From Candidatus Eisenbergiella stercorigallinarum (GTDB taxonomy: Bacteria; Bacillota; Clostridia; Lachnospirales; Lachnospiraceae), in NCBI GenBank assembly GCA_019120525.1, contig DWUW01000081.1:1-19175 (forward strand): a stretch of 19,175 nt of DNA, written 5' to 3'. The notes below the pieces were generated by a model. The model did not search any database. It saw only the letters and a list, made by a program, of their open reading frames with translations, and had not been told where the DNA came from. Positions 1 through 7,960 of this stretch are shown here, piece by piece. A program made the position numbers and the translations under genes. Positions within the stretch are counted from its first letter, which is position 1. Each line of letters begins with the position of its first letter.

Positions 1-58
1 ACAAAAGGAACGAAAAAAACTATGGTGGATTCAAATGGAAATAAAGGAGTGTAAGGCC

Positions 59-1330
59 ATGAAAAGAGTTGTTATTTCAGGAGGCGGCTGGTCCGGCTGC
101 GCAGCCGCCGTTGAGGCGAGGAAGATGGGCGCGGAAGTGACCCTGCTGGAACGGACGGATATGCTTCTTGGGACCGGGCTTGTGGGCGGCATCATGAGAA
201 ACAACGGAAGATATACCGCCACGGAGGAAATGATCGCCATGGGAGGCGGCGAGCTGTTTGGCGTTATCGAACAGAACCTCCGTCATAAGAATATTGAATT
301 TCCGGGACACGCGCATGCGGATCTGTATGATGTGGCGACCATTTCGGGCGCGGTGACCAGGTATATCCTTTCGCTGGGAATTGAAGTACATACCAGGGCC
401 AGGGTAACGAAGCTGGAAAAGGACGGCGGACGGATCATAAGCGTTGCGGACGCGGACGGAAATGTTTATGAGGGCGATGTTTTCCTTGATACGACAGGAA
501 CGGCAGGGCCGATGAATAACTGCGCGAAGTACGGAAACGGCTGCGCCATGTGCGTGCTCCGGTGTCCCAGCTTCGGAGGCCGCGTGTCCGTGACGGGACT
601 GGCCGGAGTGGAGGAGATGCAGGGGAAGAAGGCAGACGGAAGCATCGGCTCCATGAGCGGCTCCTGTAAGCTGCTGAAGGAATCGCTCGCGCCGGAGATC
701 GTGGAAGAACTGGATGAAAAGGGAGTTGTGGTCTATCCGATCCCGCAGGAGCTGAGAGAGGACCATCTGAGCCTGAAGTGCTGCCAGCAGTATGCGCTGC
801 CGCAGTTTAGGGACAATATCATCCTTCTGGATACCGGCCATGCGAAGCTGATGACGCCTTTTTATGATCTGGATACGCTGCATCAGATCCCCGGCTTTGA
901 AAACGCGCGCTACGAGGATCCGTATGCGGGCGGAAAAGGCAATTCCATGCGGTATTTTGCCATGGCTCCCAGAAGCAACGCGCTGAAGGTGGAGGGCGTT
1001 GATAATCTGTTCTGCGCGGGTGAGAAGGCCGGGCTGCTCGTGGGCCATACGGAAGCGATCGTGACCGGCGTCCTGGCCGGATACAATGCGGTCCGGTATG
1101 CGGAAGGAAAAGAACTGCTGACCCTTCCGGAAAGCACCCTGATCGGCGATGCCATTGCCTATGTGAAGAAGGAGATGGAGTCGGAAGAGGGACGTTCCAG
1201 GAAGTATACCTTCTCCGGTTCCGTATACTTTGGAAGGATGAAGGAGCTCGGCCGTTACAGTACGGATACGGGAGAGATCCGCAGCTGGGTGGAACAGGCC
1301 GGTATGCTCGGTGTGTTTGACGGGAAATAA
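59..1330 (+). CDS. FAD-dependent oxidoreductase, TrmFO/GidA-like fold, with a cysteine cluster
   Basis: A 423-residue predicted flavoprotein oxidoreductase; substrate unknown. The N-terminus carries a beta-strand followed by SGGGWSG (about residues 6-12) and ends in an acidic LLER, a classical Rossmann dinucleotide-binding unit. Near the C-terminus LFCAGEKAGLLVGHTEA and GVLAGYNAVRYA resemble the second FAD-contact segment of GidA/TrmFO-type and FAD_oxidored proteins. In between lie Cys155, Cys162, Cys165 and Cys169 (C-x6-C-x2-C-x3-C), which could hold an iron-sulfur cluster or a redox disulfide. I chose ATG 59 over the in-frame ATG 35 because AAAGGAG at 43-49 sits 9 bases before it. No signal peptide is seen, so it is probably cytoplasmic. 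The next gene follows within 60 bases. Family level is confident; the reaction cannot be named. Confidence 0.85.
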   Translation: MKRVVISGGGWSGCAAAVEARKMGAEVTLLERTDMLLGTGLVGGIMRNNGRYTATEEMIAMGGGELFGVIEQNLRHKNIEFPGHAHADLYDVATISGAVTRYILSLGIEVHTRARVTKLEKDGGRIISVADADGNVYEGDVFLDTTGTAGPMNNCAKYGNGCAMCVLRCPSFGGRVSVTGLAGVEEMQGKKADGSIGSMSGSCKLLKESLAPEIVEELDEKGVVVYPIPQELREDHLSLKCCQQYALPQFRDNIILLDTGHAKLMTPFYDLDTLHQIPGFENARYEDPYAGGKGNSMRYFAMAPRSNALKVEGVDNLFCAGEKAGLLVGHTEAIVTGVLAGYNAVRYAEGKELLTLPESTLIGDAIAYVKKEMESEEGRSRKYTFSGSVYFGRMKELGRYSTDTGEIRSWVEQAGMLGVFDGK

Positions 1331-1383
1331 TGCTCCGATATGCGCCGGCGGCCGGAAGGACGCCGGCGCAGGAAAGGACCGGT

Positions 1384-2022
1384 ATGGGAAATAACAGCGG
1401 AAAGCCACAGGTCAATATCATAACCATCAGCCGGCAGTACGGGGCAGGGGGAGGGGAATTGGGACATATCCTTTCCGAAAGGCTGGGAATCCCCCTGTAT
1501 AATCATCAGATCCTTTCCGAGATGTCCAGAGGTACGGGGATCCGGGAAACGATCCTGCGGGCGGCGGATGAGAGCATGAACGATTTTCAGGCAAACCGCC
1601 TGATGGAATTCCTCCCGGCGAAGGAGCGGAGCGCTCTGGACGCGGATACGGTGTTTAACCAGAAGACGCTGTACTCGATCCAGGAAAGCACCATCCGGAG
1701 CCTGGCGGAGAAGGGGCCCTGCGTTTTTGTGGGACGTCTGGCGGATTTCGCACTGCGGGACAGAGACGACGTGATGTCCGTTTTCCTATATGCCCCCAGG
1801 GAGTGGCGGATAGAGCGTATGATGCGCCTGGAGCATATGTCTTATGAGGAAACGGCGAGAAGGCTCCGCAGGATAGACCGCGAAAGAAGGAACTACTGTA
1901 AATACTATACGGGCAGAGACTGGAATGACTGCAGCAGATATGGCTGTATGTTCAACAGTATGTTCATGGACCTGGAAACCATTGCGGGGATCATCTGCAG
2001 GAGGATGAAGAAAAGTATGTAA
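1384..2022 (+). CDS. Cytidylate kinase-like family protein
   Basis: A 212-residue protein of the cytidylate-kinase-like family that is common in Clostridia and distinct from the housekeeping Cmk. The opening VNIITISRQYGAGGGELG matches the family's N-terminal phosphate-binding loop, which is glycine-rich and lacks a standard GxxGxGKT. It is followed by LSERLGIPLYNHQIL, typical of the family. The middle holds CVFVGRLADFAL, and the C-terminal half an arginine-rich lid-like segment (ARRLRRIDRERRNYCKYYTG). An upstream in-frame ATG at 1330 overlaps the stop of the preceding gene. ATG 1384 is preferred because GGAAAGGA (1371-1378) lies 5 bases upstream and homology begins right after it. The true substrate of this family is not established, so nucleoside-monophosphate kinase activity is inference. 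Confidence 0.85.
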   Translation: MGNNSGKPQVNIITISRQYGAGGGELGHILSERLGIPLYNHQILSEMSRGTGIRETILRAADESMNDFQANRLMEFLPAKERSALDADTVFNQKTLYSIQESTIRSLAEKGPCVFVGRLADFALRDRDDVMSVFLYAPREWRIERMMRLEHMSYEETARRLRRIDRERRNYCKYYTGRDWNDCSRYGCMFNSMFMDLETIAGIICRRMKKSM

Positions 2023-2047
2023 AGGGGAACCCAAAAGGACGCTGAGG

Positions 2048-3490
2048 ATGGGGAAAAGAGAAGAAAAGGATACGGAAAATAATAAATATCTGTTCTGGGG
2101 ACTGATTGCCATAGAGCTTTTCATGTCGTTTTCCTTTTTGGGTTATGTCCATATCGAGCCGATCTCCCTGACCTTCGTATATATCCCTGTGCTGGCTGCC
2201 GGCTGTATTCTTGGCGCGAAGGAAGGGGCGGCCATAGGGGCTGTGTTCGGCCTGGCGTCCATGTGGAAGGCGTCCGCCTTTTATGTAGCCGCGGGAGACG
2301 CGGCCTTTTCTCCGGCCATGAGCGGAAAACCGGTGGAAAGCCTGATCCTGAGCGTGGGGACGCGGGCGCTGTTCGGTTTTCTCGCAGGCCTTCTGTATCA
2401 GGCCGCCAAAAAGGGAAAACATCCGCTGGCAGGCGTTGTCGCCGTCTCCAGCCTGGGGAGGACGCTGCACACGGTTCTGGTCTATTCCTGTATGGGGCTG
2501 TTTTTCCCGGAAGCCGGATTTGATATCACCAGTACGCTGGACGATCTGATGCGGTGGGATTTCATCCCCTTCCTTCTGATCGTTGACGGTATCATTGCGC
2601 TTTGCTACTGTTTTACCCGTTCAGGGTCCCTGAGGCAGTTTTTCTTTCATATACGGCTGATGGATGAAGCGAACTCACTCATCCTTCACAGCAGGAAAGG
2701 CATGACGGCCCTGGTTTCCCTCCTCGGGCTGGTCCTTCTTGCTTCTTTCAGTGTGGCGTTCTATTTTACCAACAGGATCGGGAGCGTGATGTCCCGCCAT
2801 GGGGTGGAACTGTCGCAGCAGGCGTCCTATGATGTGCTCCATCTGCAGATCCAGTTTCTGCTGGGGATGATCGCGCTGGCGATCATGGTCATCATCGGGA
2901 TCCTCCTTTATCAGAAAAATTTCAGTTATCTGTACTATCAGGCCAGGCTGGACGGCCTGACAGGGCTGATGGGGAGAAATCAGTTTTTCCAGAACGGGGA
3001 ACAGCTCCTTGCGTCCATGAAATGGGAGGAACCGGGAAAGGCCGGCTGCTTCATCATCCTGGATGTGGACCATTTCAAGCAGATCAACGATAAGTACGGC
3101 CATCCGGAAGGGGACCGGATCCTGAAGAGGATCGCGGAAAGCCTGCAGAAGGTGTTTGAGGGCAGAGGGATCCTGGGAAGGCTGGGCGGCGATGAGTTCG
3201 TCATCTTTGTCCATAAGCCTGTAACGGCAAAGGAGGCGGAAAGCCTTCTGAACGAGCTGCGGCAGGACGTGAAGCGGATCCGGATACAGGACAGGGAGGT
3301 GACCTGCAGCGTCGGCGTGATCCCGGCGGAGCCAGGATACAGCATTGACGAGCTGTACCGCAGCGCGGACAGGCTTCTTTATGAAGCAAAGAAAAAAGGA
3401 AAGGATCAGTTCGTGTTCGGCTATCGCTTCCGGGACCAGGATGAAAGACGGAAGGGATCGGATCCGCAGGGCGGGAAAGCAGGGCAATGA
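2048..3490 (+). CDS. Membrane diguanylate cyclase with ECF S-component-like N-terminal domain
   Basis: A 480-residue membrane protein with a C-terminal GGDEF domain that would make cyclic di-GMP from two GTP. Hydrophobic segments lie at about residues 15-35, 40-75, 98-118, 127-152, 170-190, 218-242 and 268-288. The catalytic domain (about 300-455) has DGLTGLMGR, the metal and GTP site DVDHFKQIND (339-348) and an intact GGDEF (380-384), so it should be active. The RxxD inhibitory site expected five residues before GGDEF is replaced by EGRG, so feedback inhibition there is unlikely. Residues 35-75 (IEPISLTFVYIPVLAAG, then ILGAKEGAAIGAVFGLAS) look like an ECF transporter S component, suggesting ligand binding in the membrane as the input. 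That assignment is by eye. AAAGGA at 2034-2039 supports the start. Its stop overlaps the start of apbE. Confidence 0.9.
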   Translation: MGKREEKDTENNKYLFWGLIAIELFMSFSFLGYVHIEPISLTFVYIPVLAAGCILGAKEGAAIGAVFGLASMWKASAFYVAAGDAAFSPAMSGKPVESLILSVGTRALFGFLAGLLYQAAKKGKHPLAGVVAVSSLGRTLHTVLVYSCMGLFFPEAGFDITSTLDDLMRWDFIPFLLIVDGIIALCYCFTRSGSLRQFFFHIRLMDEANSLILHSRKGMTALVSLLGLVLLASFSVAFYFTNRIGSVMSRHGVELSQQASYDVLHLQIQFLLGMIALAIMVIIGILLYQKNFSYLYYQARLDGLTGLMGRNQFFQNGEQLLASMKWEEPGKAGCFIILDVDHFKQINDKYGHPEGDRILKRIAESLQKVFEGRGILGRLGGDEFVIFVHKPVTAKEAESLLNELRQDVKRIRIQDREVTCSVGVIPAEPGYSIDELYRSADRLLYEAKKKGKDQFVFGYRFRDQDERRKGSDPQGGKAGQ

Positions 3491-4551
3491 CAGAGTTTCA
3501 GATGGGAAAAAGGGAAAAAGGATTCAGAAGTCTCCGATGGCTTCCATGGGGGCTTCTGATTTTTTGTATGACGTTGTCCGGCTGCGGGCCGTCCTGGGAG
3601 AAGGAGGAGGCGGAAACCGGTTTTTTTGCCATGAATACGCTGATGACCTTTACCGCTTATGGGGAAAACGCGCAGGAGGCGCTTTCAGAAGCGAGGGCGC
3701 AGGTGGAACGGGCGGAAGGCCTGTGGTCTGTAACGGATGAAAACAGCGAGATCTGGCAGGCGAACCACAGCGGCGGGAAAGCCGTGCCGGTCAGTGAAGA
3801 GACGGCGCGGCTGGTTTCCTTTGCGCTCGGCATGGCACAGGAAACAGACGGCGCGCTGGATCCGACGGTTTATCCGGTCCTTGCGGCATGGGGATTTACC
3901 ACGCAGGAAAAACGGGTACCCCAGAAGGAAGAGATTGACGGCCTGATAGGGCTGGTGGATCATGAAAAAATCCTGCTGGACGGGAATCTCCTGACGGTGC
4001 CGGAGGGGATGGCGCTGGATTTTGGCGCGGTGGCGAAGGGATACGCGGGTGATCTCGCTGCGCAGACGCTCAGGTCGTATGGCATAGAGAGCGCTATCCT
4101 GAGCCTCGGGGGAAATATCCAGACGGTCGGCGGCAGGCCGGATGGGAGCGAATGGCGGATCGGGATTCGAAGCCCCTGGGAGGACGGCACGCTGGGGACA
4201 CTCCGTGTGAGGGACTGCGCCGTGGTGACTTCCGGCGGTTATGAGAATTATTTTACAGATGAGAATGGGAACATTTACTGGCACATTCTGGATCCGGATA
4301 CGGGGTATCCGGCGGACACCGGCCTCGTGTCCGTTACGGTCATCTGTCAGGACGGAAGGGTGGGGGACGCCCTGTCCACGGCTCTGTTTGTGATGGGAGC
4401 CGAAAAGGCGGAGGATTACTGGAGAGAGGCCGGTAATTTTGAAATGATCCTGGTTACGGAAGACAGACGGCTTCTGGTTACGGAGGAAGCGGCGGGGTAC
4501 TTCCGCCAGGACGGGGGCCGCCGGGAGAAGGTTTCGGTATTGACCCGCTGA
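3487..4551 (+). CDS. apbE: FAD:protein FMN transferase, lipoprotein (ApbE family)
   Basis: A 354-residue ApbE-family protein that attaches FMN to a Thr or Ser of target flavoproteins outside the membrane, using FAD and Mg2+. A basic N-terminus (KREKGFRSLRW), a hydrophobic stretch and the lipobox LSGC (Cys33) mark it as a lipoprotein. Family blocks appear in order: FFAMNTLMTFTAYG, LDPTVYPVLAAWGF, LDFGAVAKGYAGD (from residue 177), ILSLGGNIQTVG, VVTSGGYENYF, HILDPDTGYPA, and GDALSTALFVMG containing the conserved metal-site pair Asp294 and Thr298. Length fits the family. The start ATG overlaps the TGA of the diguanylate cyclase (ATGA), so the two are translationally coupled. No obvious FMN-acceptor protein (RnfG/D, NqrC, FMN-bind) lies in the window, so its substrate is elsewhere. 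Confidence 0.95.
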   Translation: MTEFQMGKREKGFRSLRWLPWGLLIFCMTLSGCGPSWEKEEAETGFFAMNTLMTFTAYGENAQEALSEARAQVERAEGLWSVTDENSEIWQANHSGGKAVPVSEETARLVSFALGMAQETDGALDPTVYPVLAAWGFTTQEKRVPQKEEIDGLIGLVDHEKILLDGNLLTVPEGMALDFGAVAKGYAGDLAAQTLRSYGIESAILSLGGNIQTVGGRPDGSEWRIGIRSPWEDGTLGTLRVRDCAVVTSGGYENYFTDENGNIYWHILDPDTGYPADTGLVSVTVICQDGRVGDALSTALFVMGAEKAEDYWREAGNFEMILVTEDRRLLVTEEAAGYFRQDGGRREKVSVLTR

Positions 4552-4565
4552 ATCCAGCGGTTTCT
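4545..4565 (+). terminator. Possible weak hairpin at the end of apbE
   Basis: CCGCTG (4545-4550) and CAGCGG (4555-4560) form a six-pair stem with a four-base loop, followed by TTTCT. It overlaps the apbE stop codon. The T-run is short and the next gene starts only 39 bases downstream, so it may attenuate rather than end transcription. Confidence 0.35.
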
Positions 4566-4590
4566 AAAGGGAAAGGAAGAATTTGGACGG

Positions 4591-5559
4591 ATGCGTTATT
4601 ATCTTGCCCCGATGGAGGGGATTACCGGATGGGTCTACAGACAGGTCCAGCACGAATGCTTTCCGGCATTCGATAAATATTTTACCCCTTTTCTGGTGCC
4701 CAGACAGAAGAAAGTATTTCACGCGAAGGAAATCCGGGATATCCTGCCGGAGAATAACGAAGGGATGACGCTGGTCCCTCAGCTTCTTACCAACAGGGCG
4801 GAGGATTTTATCCGGGGGGCGCGTTTGCTTGCCGGATATGGATACCATGAGGTCAACCTGAACCTGGGATGTCCCTCCGGAACGGTCGTTTCCAGGGGGA
4901 GGGGAGCGGGATTCCTTGCCAGCCCGCAGCTGCTGAAGGCGTTCCTGGACGAAGTGTTTGCCGCCTTTCCCGATCCGGCCGGGAAGCCGGATGGGATGGC
5001 GATCTCGATAAAAACCAGGCTTGGGATGGAGGATGCGGAGGAATTCGTCCCGCTCATTGAGCTGTACCGGCAATATCCCTTAAAGGAGCTGATCGTCCAC
5101 CCGCGGGTACGGGAAGATTATTACGGAAACAGGCCGGACTGGGAAGCGTTCGCGGGGGCGCTTCCCAACACACCGTTTCCGGTGATATACAATGGCGACC
5201 TGTTTGCCGTGTCGGACCTGACGCGTTTCCGGGAGCGGTTTGCGGATGTGGGAACGGTGATGCTTGGCCGGGGAGCCGTGGCGGATCCTTCGCTGCTCAG
5301 GCAGATGAAAGGCGGCACGTCGTATACGCGGAAAGAACTGCAGCATTTTCTGGACCGGCTCGCGGAAGCTTACGGGCAGGTATTGTCCGGAGAGCGGGAC
5401 GTCCTTTTTAAGCTTAAGGAACTGTGGTTCTATCTGGGACAGCGTTTCCCGGAGGGCAAGGCGGAGCTGAAAAGGATCCGCAAGTCGCAGCATCTGTCGG
5501 AATACCAGGCTGCGGTGCGGAGCCTGCTCCTTACAATGGAGGGAGGGGGCTTATGCTGA
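4591..5559 (+). CDS. tRNA-dihydrouridine synthase family protein
   Basis: A 322-residue FMN enzyme of the Dus family, which reduces specific uridines in tRNA to dihydrouridine with NADPH. The start YYLAPMEGITGWVYR matches the Dus N-terminal LAPMxGxTD pattern. NLGCPSGTVVSRGRGAGFL holds the catalytic Cys94 and the following basic/glycine segment. Further blocks are ISIKTRLGM, LIVHPRVREDYYGNRPDWEAF, VIYNGDLFAVSDL and VMLGRGAVADPSLLRQ, the FMN phosphate-binding end of the TIM barrel. The usual HGR(T) is HPR here, as in one branch of clostridial Dus proteins. Which tRNA position it modifies cannot be read from the sequence. AAAGGAAG (4572-4579) precedes the start. It overlaps the next gene by seven bases. 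Confidence 0.93.
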   Translation: MRYYLAPMEGITGWVYRQVQHECFPAFDKYFTPFLVPRQKKVFHAKEIRDILPENNEGMTLVPQLLTNRAEDFIRGARLLAGYGYHEVNLNLGCPSGTVVSRGRGAGFLASPQLLKAFLDEVFAAFPDPAGKPDGMAISIKTRLGMEDAEEFVPLIELYRQYPLKELIVHPRVREDYYGNRPDWEAFAGALPNTPFPVIYNGDLFAVSDLTRFRERFADVGTVMLGRGAVADPSLLRQMKGGTSYTRKELQHFLDRLAEAYGQVLSGERDVLFKLKELWFYLGQRFPEGKAELKRIRKSQHLSEYQAAVRSLLLTMEGGGLC

Positions 5560-6182
5560 CGGCGGCTGTCCTGCTTGTGATCTTTCTGTTTTTTTACCGG
5601 AAAAAATATACTTATAATCCTTATGACGTAAAATACAGCCACAGCTCCTACTATGACTGTACCTTTTCCGGCCCGGAGAAATGTACGGACCGGATCCGTG
5701 GCGTGATCCGGCAGATGGCAGGATACGGGCTGCTGGTTCCCGCGGCGTCCCTGTCCGCGCAGCCGGGCCAGAAGGGAGCCGACCTGCTGTTTATCCATGA
5801 ATCCGGCATCTATGCGCTGACCTCGGCGGATCTTGCGGGAGCCATTTCCGGAAACCCGTCAGGCCGTTACTGGATCCAGTCCTTTAGCAGCGGGTTTCCG
5901 GGCTGCAGAAATTATCTGTACAGCCCTTTCCTGATCAACAAAAGAAGCCTGGATCTTGTCCGCTGGGAATGCCGGGACATGCCAGCCCTGCCCTGTTATT
6001 CTGTCGCGGTATTCGGGCCGAAGGGCATCCTTCTGACGTCAGGCGGCCTGGGAGAAAACCGCTGGGCAGTGACGCTGGGAGAATTTCCGCTTCTGATGGC
6101 GGATCTCATGCGCCATAACAGACGCCGGCTGAAGCCGGAGCAGGTGGACCTGATCCGGGACAGGCTGAAGGGAAGAAGCTGA
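5553..6182 (+). CDS. Membrane-anchored NERD-like protein lacking the expected catalytic Glu/Lys
   Basis: A 209-residue protein with one N-terminal membrane segment (residues 2-15, then RKK), placing the rest in the cytoplasm. Residues 45-130 follow the NERD (nuclease-related) pattern: a helix, then GADLLFIHESGIYALTSADL, then AGAISG, an aromatic WIQ, and a late NYLYSPFLINKRSLDLVRW. Active NERD nucleases carry an acidic residue, an Asp and an ExK. Here only Asp77 is evident, and the ExK strand reads ALTSAD. It may therefore be a non-catalytic binding or scaffold version. The homology is by eye and moderate. ATG 5553 overlaps the end of the dihydrouridine synthase gene (ATGCTGA) and has GGAGGGAGGGGG upstream, so the two are coupled. 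Longer in-frame starts lie inside that gene and are unlikely. Confidence 0.75.
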   Translation: MLTAAVLLVIFLFFYRKKYTYNPYDVKYSHSSYYDCTFSGPEKCTDRIRGVIRQMAGYGLLVPAASLSAQPGQKGADLLFIHESGIYALTSADLAGAISGNPSGRYWIQSFSSGFPGCRNYLYSPFLINKRSLDLVRWECRDMPALPCYSVAVFGPKGILLTSGGLGENRWAVTLGEFPLLMADLMRHNRRRLKPEQVDLIRDRLKGRS

Positions 6183-6212
6183 AGGAAGGGGCTGGACGGG
6201 GACAGGGAGACG

Positions 6213-6264
6213 GCGCCGCGGGAACATGCACGAATCGGGATCAGAGCTAGCCGGCGCGTTTTTT
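6213..6264 (+). terminator. Possible terminator before minC
   Basis: GCGCCG (6213-6218) can pair with CGGCGC (6252-6257), followed by G and six T (6259-6264). The T-run and position are suitable, but the 33-base loop is long. This is a weak call. The remaining gap up to minC holds the promoter below and nothing else that I recognise. Confidence 0.25.
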
Positions 6265-6287
6265 GTAAGAAAAAGTCGGAAAACCTC

Positions 6288-6316
6288 TTTGCAGATCGTG
6301 CCAGAAAAGGTATAAT
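6288..6316 (+). promoter_or_regulatory. Sigma-A-type promoter for minCDE
   Basis: TTTGCA (6288-6293, four of six matches to TTGACA) is 17 bases from a perfect TATAAT (6311-6316). The expected start site is near 6323, about 48 bases before minC. It gives the min genes a transcript separate from the upstream group. Confidence 0.7.
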
Positions 6317-6370
6317 TGCCTGGTACGGCAATCGCTTGTGGAAGAATGCCGGTTTTTGGTTGGAGGAGAC

Positions 6371-7114
6371 ATGACGAACGATATCATAATCAAGAGCAGC
6401 AGATATGGCGTAAATCTGATCCTGAACGATAAAACCCCGTTTCCGGAGCTGGTCAGCCAGGTAGGGGAAAAGTTTAAAGGAACAGAAAAGTTTTTCGGGA
6501 ATGCGAAGATGGCGGTTTCCTTTGAAGGAAGACAGCTTTCTGAGAAAGAGGAGAAGGAACTGATCGACGCCATTATGGAAAATTCCTCCATTCAGATCGT
6601 CTGCATCATGAATCATGACCCGCAGATGGAGGAAGCGATGCGGCAGCGTGTGGAACTGGCGCTTTCCGGGAAAGGAAGGGAAGGTTCATCCGGGCCTGCC
6701 GGAAATGCGGAAAGCTTTGCGGCGCAGTCCGGGCCGGAGTCGGATTTTTATAAAGGGAACCTCCGTTCCGGACAGGTCCTGGAAAGCGCGTCCAACGTGA
6801 CGCTGATCGGGGATGTGAACCCGGGAGCCCGGATCGTGTCCCAGGGAAACATCGTGGTTCTCGGTTCCCTGCGCGGAAATGCCTGGGCGGGAGCGGGAGG
6901 AGACAGCAGATGCTTCATCTTCGCCCTGGACATGAAGCCGATCCAGCTCCAGATCGGCGATTATATCGCCAAGAGCCCGGACCGGGAGCGGGAGAAGAAG
7001 CGTCTTTTCGGCAAGGGCAGGAGCGAGGAGGCGGAAATGCCGCGCGTTGCCCTCGTCAGGGAGGGAAACATCTGCATTGAACCCATGACAAAGGGATGTC
7101 TGGACCAGATCTGA
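6371..7114 (+). CDS. minC: Septum site-determining protein MinC
   Basis: A 247-residue division inhibitor that binds MinD at the membrane and blocks FtsZ assembly away from mid-cell. The N-terminal FtsZ-inhibiting domain (about 1-80) opens with IIIKSSRYGVNLIL. A variable linker (about 100-122) rich in Gly, Ser and Ala follows. The C-terminal right-handed beta-helix (about 126-200) contains LRSGQ (RSGQ 132-135), the conserved MinD-binding turn, and VTLIGDVNPGARI, IVVLGSLRGNAWAG and IQIGDYIA-like repeats. ATG 6371 is preferred over the in-frame ATG 6338 because GGAGGAG (6362-6368) is immediately upstream and the domain starts here. First gene of minCDE; minD starts 34 bases later. Confidence 0.96.
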   Translation: MTNDIIIKSSRYGVNLILNDKTPFPELVSQVGEKFKGTEKFFGNAKMAVSFEGRQLSEKEEKELIDAIMENSSIQIVCIMNHDPQMEEAMRQRVELALSGKGREGSSGPAGNAESFAAQSGPESDFYKGNLRSGQVLESASNVTLIGDVNPGARIVSQGNIVVLGSLRGNAWAGAGGDSRCFIFALDMKPIQLQIGDYIAKSPDREREKKRLFGKGRSEEAEMPRVALVREGNICIEPMTKGCLDQI

Positions 7115-7148
7115 AAAAGAAAGAAGAACAGCAGGAGGAATCGGAGAA

Positions 7149-7940
7149 ATGAGTGAAGTAATCGTAATTACATCGGGAAAGGGCGGAGTGGGAAAAACCA
7201 CCACCACGGCGAACGTGGGATGCGGCCTTGCGATGCTGAATAAAAAGGTGGTCATGATCGATACGGACATCGGGCTGCGCAACCTTGACGTGGTGCTCGG
7301 CCTGGAGAACCGGATCGTTTATAATCTGGTGGATGTGGTGGAAGGAAAATGCCGCCTGAAGCAGGCGATGATCAAGCATAAGAAATTTCCGGAGCTGTGC
7401 CTGATCCCCTCCGCCCAGACGCGGGATAAGGACGCGGTAACGCCGGAGCAGATGAAGGAGCTGGTAGAGGAGCTGCGCCAGGAATTTGACTACATCCTTC
7501 TGGACTGCCCCGCAGGGATCGAGCAGGGCTTCAAGAACGCCATCGCCGGGGCGGACAGGGCGTTGGTGGTGACCACGCCGGAGGTATCCGCCATCCGTGA
7601 CGCGGACAGGATCGTTGGCCTTCTGGAAGCTAACGAGATGCAGAAGATCGACCTGATCATCAACCGCATCCGTATGGATATGGTAAAGCGCGGCGAGATG
7701 CTGAAAGTGGAGGATGTATGCGATATCCTTTCCATTCCGCTGATCGGCGTGATCCCGGACGACGAGCAGATCGTTGTTTCCACCAATACCGGCGATCCCC
7801 TTGTGGGAGGCAGCAGCCCGGCGGGAAAGGCATACGCGAATATTTGCCGCCGTGTAATCGGGGAAGAAGTACCCTTCATGGACCTGGATGCCAGAAAGGG
7901 CATGCTCAGCGTGATCAGGGGACTGTTCGGAATGAACTGA
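7149..7940 (+). CDS. minD: Septum site-determining ATPase MinD
   Basis: A 263-residue ParA/MinD ATPase that dimerises with ATP on the membrane, recruits MinC and is regulated by MinE. It has the deviant Walker A KGGVGKTT (11-18), switch I-like DTDIGLRNLDVVLGLENR, and the Walker B strand YILLDCPAGIEQGF. PEVSAIRDADRIVGLL is typical of MinD. The C-terminal amphipathic helix GMLSVIRGLFGMN is the membrane-targeting sequence. Length is normal. AGGAGGA lies about 10 bases before the ATG. minE follows 20 bases downstream. Confidence 0.98.
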   Translation: MSEVIVITSGKGGVGKTTTTANVGCGLAMLNKKVVMIDTDIGLRNLDVVLGLENRIVYNLVDVVEGKCRLKQAMIKHKKFPELCLIPSAQTRDKDAVTPEQMKELVEELRQEFDYILLDCPAGIEQGFKNAIAGADRALVVTTPEVSAIRDADRIVGLLEANEMQKIDLIINRIRMDMVKRGEMLKVEDVCDILSIPLIGVIPDDEQIVVSTNTGDPLVGGSSPAGKAYANICRRVIGEEVPFMDLDARKGMLSVIRGLFGMN

Positions 7941-7960
7941 TAAAGGGGGAGAAGGCAGTT

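Noticed and set aside
77..1408. Long minus-strand reading frame (443 codons) opposite the flavoprotein gene
   Set aside because: Low-complexity His/Arg/Gly-rich product with no domain pattern. It lies entirely against a well-supported gene, a usual effect of GC-rich coding sequence.
3345..3740. 131-codon frame spanning the end of the diguanylate cyclase gene and the start of apbE
   Set aside because: It overlaps two clear genes in another frame and encodes no recognisable motif.
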